DNA from: JBBTWG01 sp038062935
Lineage (GTDB): Bacteria; Patescibacteriota; Gracilibacteria; UBA1369; UBA12463
Assembly (NCBI GenBank): GCA_038062935.1
Contig: JBBTWG010000056.1
Coordinates: forward strand, 1-8,257
Direction: 5' to 3'
DNA: 8,257 bases
The position numbers and the translations under genes are program-made. Positions 6,334 through 8,257 of this stretch are shown in pieces. Under the pieces are notes generated by a model. That model worked only from the letters and a program-made list of their open reading frames with translations. It was not told the DNA's origin and ran no database searches. Each line of letters opens with the position of its first letter. Positions within the stretch are counted from its first letter, which is position 1.

Positions 6334-7461
6334 TCAATGTGGGGTGCTAGACCGCCCAACAGTCTTCTCAATAGTCTCAATCAGCTTCTCCAATCCCATC
6401 TTCCCCTCCGCCGAAACCGCAATGATTCCGGACTTTTTCTCCAATCTCTGAATTTGATTAGCGCTAAGCAAATCAATCTTATTCCCCACCTGCAAAATCG
6501 GCTGAATACAATCCAAATCCCGCAGAATATCTCGCACCACACGATGTTTTCTCTTCTGCTCTTTCAGAGTCTCCGAAGCGTCGAAAATATGCAATAAAAC
6601 ATCCGCCTCCGTCGCTTCTTCCAGGGTCGACTGGAAAGCGGCGATCAAATTCGGAGGAAGATTTTCGATAAATCCAATCGTGTCCCCAATCAACATTTTT
6701 TGCATCAAATTTGGCAACCAAATCGACCCCATCCGCGTGTCGAGCGTCGCAAAAAGTTTGTCCGCAACCAAAACATCTTTCCCCGTGAGCGCCCGCATCA
6801 CCGAACTTTTTCCGGCATTTGTATAACCCACGAGAACCGCAGTCAGAAGACCATTTCTCCGGCGACGATCACGACGATTTTTGCGCTGGAGACGCATCTC
6901 CGCAATTTTCTCATCAATCCGACGGATTTGTTCACGAATGTGACGTCGCTCCGCCTCGATCCCACGTTCACCAGAACCACGCACCACCGTCCCACGCCCA
7001 CCACGCTCGCGCTCGAAAAGTGTCTTCGCATCACGTCGATAGAGTTTCGCAATATCGTACTCAATCCGCGCCCGCTGAATCTGCAATTTCGCCTCCGCCG
7101 TCGTCGCATGTCGATCAAAAATATTCAAAATCACGTCCACGCGATCCCAGAGAGCACACGTAATTTTCTGACTCAAATTATGAATCTGACTGCCTTTCAG
7201 CATGCCATTGATAATCACACCATCCACTTTCATTTCTTTCGCCAGCGCCGCAACTTCATCCGCCTTTCCAGTACCGAGATACGTCGACCCAGACGGTCGC
7301 CCACGGCGTTGAATGACTTTCACCACACTCATACCACCCAAAGTCTCAATCAATTTCACCAGCTCAGCAAAATGCCGCTCCACCTGAGGTTTAGGAATAT
7401 TTTTCGGAACCACATCGGCAAGAATGACACGAAACATAGAAAAACTTGTGACAATTGACAT
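6334..7461 (-). CDS. hflX: GTPase HflX (ribosome-associated)
   Basis: This is a 375-residue GTPase. HflX binds the 50S subunit and splits stalled or hibernating ribosomes. The N-terminal HflX domain shows YLGTGKADEV (61-70), then DRVDVILNIFDRHATTAEAKLQIQ. A basic helical linker follows (~150-203). The G domain has G1 GYTNAGKSS (212-220), G2 LFATLDT (236-242), G3 DTIGFIENLP (260-269) with the AFQSTLEE helix, G4 NKID (327-330) and G5 SA (350-351). The linker motif, usually GPGETQLE, reads GSGERGIE (162-169), and the last G1 residue is Ser instead of Thr. Both are mild changes. The gene starts 3 nt after the stop of the ftsB-like gene, or 27 nt after it if Met9 (7437) is the true start, so the two are probably co-transcribed. 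No clear Shine-Dalgarno is seen before either start. Codons favour G- and T-ending forms, as expected for the strand opposite the C-rich one. Confidence 0.95.
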   Translation of the reverse strand: MSIVTSFSMFRVILADVVPKNIPKPQVERHFAELVKLIETLGGMSVVKVIQRRGRPSGSTYLGTGKADEVAALAKEMKVDGVIINGMLKGSQIHNLSQKITCALWDRVDVILNIFDRHATTAEAKLQIQRARIEYDIAKLYRRDAKTLFERERGGRGTVVRGSGERGIEAERRHIREQIRRIDEKIAEMRLQRKNRRDRRRRNGLLTAVLVGYTNAGKSSVMRALTGKDVLVADKLFATLDTRMGSIWLPNLMQKMLIGDTIGFIENLPPNLIAAFQSTLEEATEADVLLHIFDASETLKEQKRKHRVVRDILRDLDCIQPILQVGNKIDLLSANQIQRLEKKSGIIAVSAEGKMGLEKLIETIEKTVGRSSTPH

Positions 7462-7464
7462 GTG

Positions 7465-7917
7465 CTATGCGCTTTCCTCAATCCTCAATCCTAAATCCTT
7501 CTTCCTGTGATCAATCTCAAAGAAAAACTTCCACCATTTATGCGGGTTCGAAAGATTGTAATAGCGCTGCAACTCAGAACTCTGAACTTCCTGCTCAAAA
7601 CCCTCCGGATCGGGACCTTTCAGGATATCCTCCGAAAGTACCACAACCTCCTCTCCAGGATTCACTAAACCCAAATTCTGCTTTGCCATTTTTTCCAAAT
7701 ATTCATTCGAGGTATAATACAGCAAATCATCAGCCGCTTTTTGATTCGCCTCAGCAATTTTCCGATTTTCATTCTGGAAGTTCTGGATGTGATAATCGAT
7801 CTGATACCCCTGATACACGTTGAGAGCAAGCGCGTAGAGTAAATAAGAAACAAGCAAAAATTCACCTATCAAAACCATTTTCGTCGTTCGGGATGTCTCC
7901 TGCCAAGAAAATTTCAT
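7465..7917 (-). CDS. ftsB: FtsB/DivIC family septum formation initiator
   Basis: This is a 150-residue bitopic membrane protein. FtsB/DivIC proteins join FtsL and FtsQ/DivIB at the division site and help activate septal wall synthesis. A short basic N-terminus is followed by one membrane helix (~14-33), then a coiled coil (~38-66). Next comes the typical YYTSNEYLEKMAKQNLGLV (68-85) and PGEEVVVL, and a C-terminal tail with SNPHKWWKFFF (123-133) that I associate with bacterial DivIC-like proteins. FtsB and DivIC cannot be told apart here, so the symbol is a family label. I chose the ATG at 7917 because the motif layout starts there and an extended -10 lies just upstream. An in-frame ATG at 8004 would add 29 residues without family features and would run into murC. 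hflX follows directly downstream. The link to murC and the LCP gene is cell-wall and division function. Confidence 0.85.
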   Translation of the reverse strand: MKFSWQETSRTTKMVLIGEFLLVSYLLYALALNVYQGYQIDYHIQNFQNENRKIAEANQKAADDLLYYTSNEYLEKMAKQNLGLVNPGEEVVVLSEDILKGPDPEGFEQEVQSSELQRYYNLSNPHKWWKFFFEIDHRKKDLGLRIEESA

Positions 7918-7924
7918 CACAGAA

Positions 7925-7933
7925 ATTCTAACA
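7925..7933 (-). promoter_or_regulatory. Extended -10 promoter element for the ftsB-like/hflX unit, probably leaderless
   Basis: On the - strand the sequence reads TGTTAGAAT: a TAGAAT -10 hexamer (7925-7930) preceded by TG plus one base, the extended -10 pattern that can work with a weak -35. No good TTGACA-like element is found 16-18 bp upstream. Seven bases separate the hexamer from the ATG at 7917, so the predicted start falls at or next to the A of the start codon, giving a leaderless or nearly leaderless mRNA. The element lies inside the 27-bp gap shared with murC. Confidence 0.5.
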
Positions 7934-7944
7934 CACGAGGAAAA

Positions 7945-8257
7945 ATGAAGAAAATCCATATTATCGGGATCGGAGGCATCGGCACCAGTAGCCTCGCAAG
8001 GCATTTACAAAAAAATGGCTTCATCCTATCCGGATCAGACCAATCCAGCTCCAGTCAAACTGACGCTTTGCAAAAAGAAGGAATCCAAATTTTTATCGGA
8101 CAGAAAAAAGAAAATATTGCCGCAGACTGCGATCTCGTCATCTATTCGCCAGCAATTGCAGAGGAGAATGAAGAAATGCAGGCCGCAACAGACCGAGAAA
8201 TTCAAAAAATGAGCTATCCGCAGGCACTGGGATATTTTTTCCAAGACAAGAAAAATA
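7945..8257 (+). CDS. murC: UDP-N-acetylmuramate-L-alanine ligase MurC, N-terminal part (3' end outside window)
   Basis: The frame runs from ATG 7945 to the window end with no stop, giving 104 residues. It begins MKKIHIIGIGGIGTSSLARHL, the glycine-rich nucleotide-binding start typical of MurC (GIGGIGMSGLA). SGSDQSSS then matches the SGSD step, and YSPAIAEENEEM matches the 'SSAI..dNpE' region of the Mur ligase N-terminal domain. MurC adds L-Ala to UDP-MurNAc with ATP in the cytoplasm, the first step of the peptidoglycan peptide. The related ligase Mpl has a similar start and cannot be fully excluded from this fragment. The ATP-binding central domain lies beyond the window. A GAGG (7937-7940) four bases before the ATG is the clearest Shine-Dalgarno in the window. 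The gene is divergent from the ftsB-like gene, with 27 bp between start codons, so its promoter probably lies inside that gene or uses the same small gap. Confidence 0.88.
   Translation, partial: MKKIHIIGIGGIGTSSLARHLQKNGFILSGSDQSSSSQTDALQKEGIQIFIGQKKENIAADCDLVIYSPAIAEENEEMQAATDREIQKMSYPQALGYFFQDKKN

Noticed and set aside
6321..6342. Small hairpin (CCACA-TTGA-TGTGG on the - strand) followed by AAAATTTT at the end of hflX, possible terminator
   Set aside because: The stem is only 5 bp, the hflX stop codon lies in its loop region, and the T run is just four bases after four A. This is too weak to list as a terminator.
6700..7458. Long + strand open frame opposite hflX (252 codons)
   Set aside because: The translation is rich in His, Arg, Thr and Asn with no recognisable motif. 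It is a by-product of the skewed codon use of hflX on the other strand.
7918..8004. Longer ftsB-like protein starting at ATG 8004
   Set aside because: The extra 29 residues show no family features and would overlap the start of murC antisense. The extended -10 at 7925-7933 fits the start at 7917.

Overview
The window looks like a piece of a Patescibacteria (Candidate Phyla Radiation) genome, possibly Peregrinibacteria-like. The phylum is inferred from three things: a very cysteine-rich zinc-ribbon protein of a type I associate with these genomes, a compact FtsB/DivIC protein, and the tail of a VirD4/TraD-like ATPase. UGA is a normal stop codon here, so this is not a UGA=Gly lineage such as Gracilibacteria or Absconditabacteria. 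Most start codons lack a clear Shine-Dalgarno sequence.

Layout. (1) Positions 1-1508, + strand: the C-terminal end of a VirD4/TraD/TraG-like DNA-pumping ATPase overlaps, by ATGA, a membrane-anchored LytR-CpsA-Psr (LCP) cell-wall protein. (2) Positions 1505-1748: a promoter followed by an initiator tRNA-fMet and a second tRNA with a CAT anticodon, most likely elongator tRNA-Met. (3) Positions 1751-6229: three unusual genes. One on the + strand encodes a fold-type II PLP-enzyme relative, driven by a perfect-consensus sigma70-type promoter that begins 3 nt after the tRNA. Two on the - strand, 11 nt apart, encode a diverged PEP-synthase/pyruvate-phosphate-dikinase-like protein and then a 43-cysteine protein. 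The + and - genes meet tail to tail and overlap by 22 bp. (4) Positions 6334-7917, - strand: an FtsB/DivIC-like division protein followed by the ribosome-associated GTPase HflX. (5) Position 7945 to the end, + strand: the start of murC, divergent from the ftsB-like gene with only 27 bp between start codons.

The flanks are housekeeping functions: peptidoglycan synthesis, wall-polymer attachment, division, initiation and elongation tRNAs, and ribosome rescue. The middle block differs. The flanks sampled on the + strand are strongly C-over-G, whereas the block is balanced or G-rich. Its PLP-like protein appears to have tyrosine where the Schiff-base lysine should be. Its PEP-synthase-like protein keeps the ATP-site signature residues but has no PEP-binding barrel. 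Its zinc protein has a long run of cysteines in a strict three-residue register and an internal duplication. A tRNA-adjacent accessory insertion is plausible, but I see no integrase and no flanking repeat, and a shared pathway for the three genes is inference.
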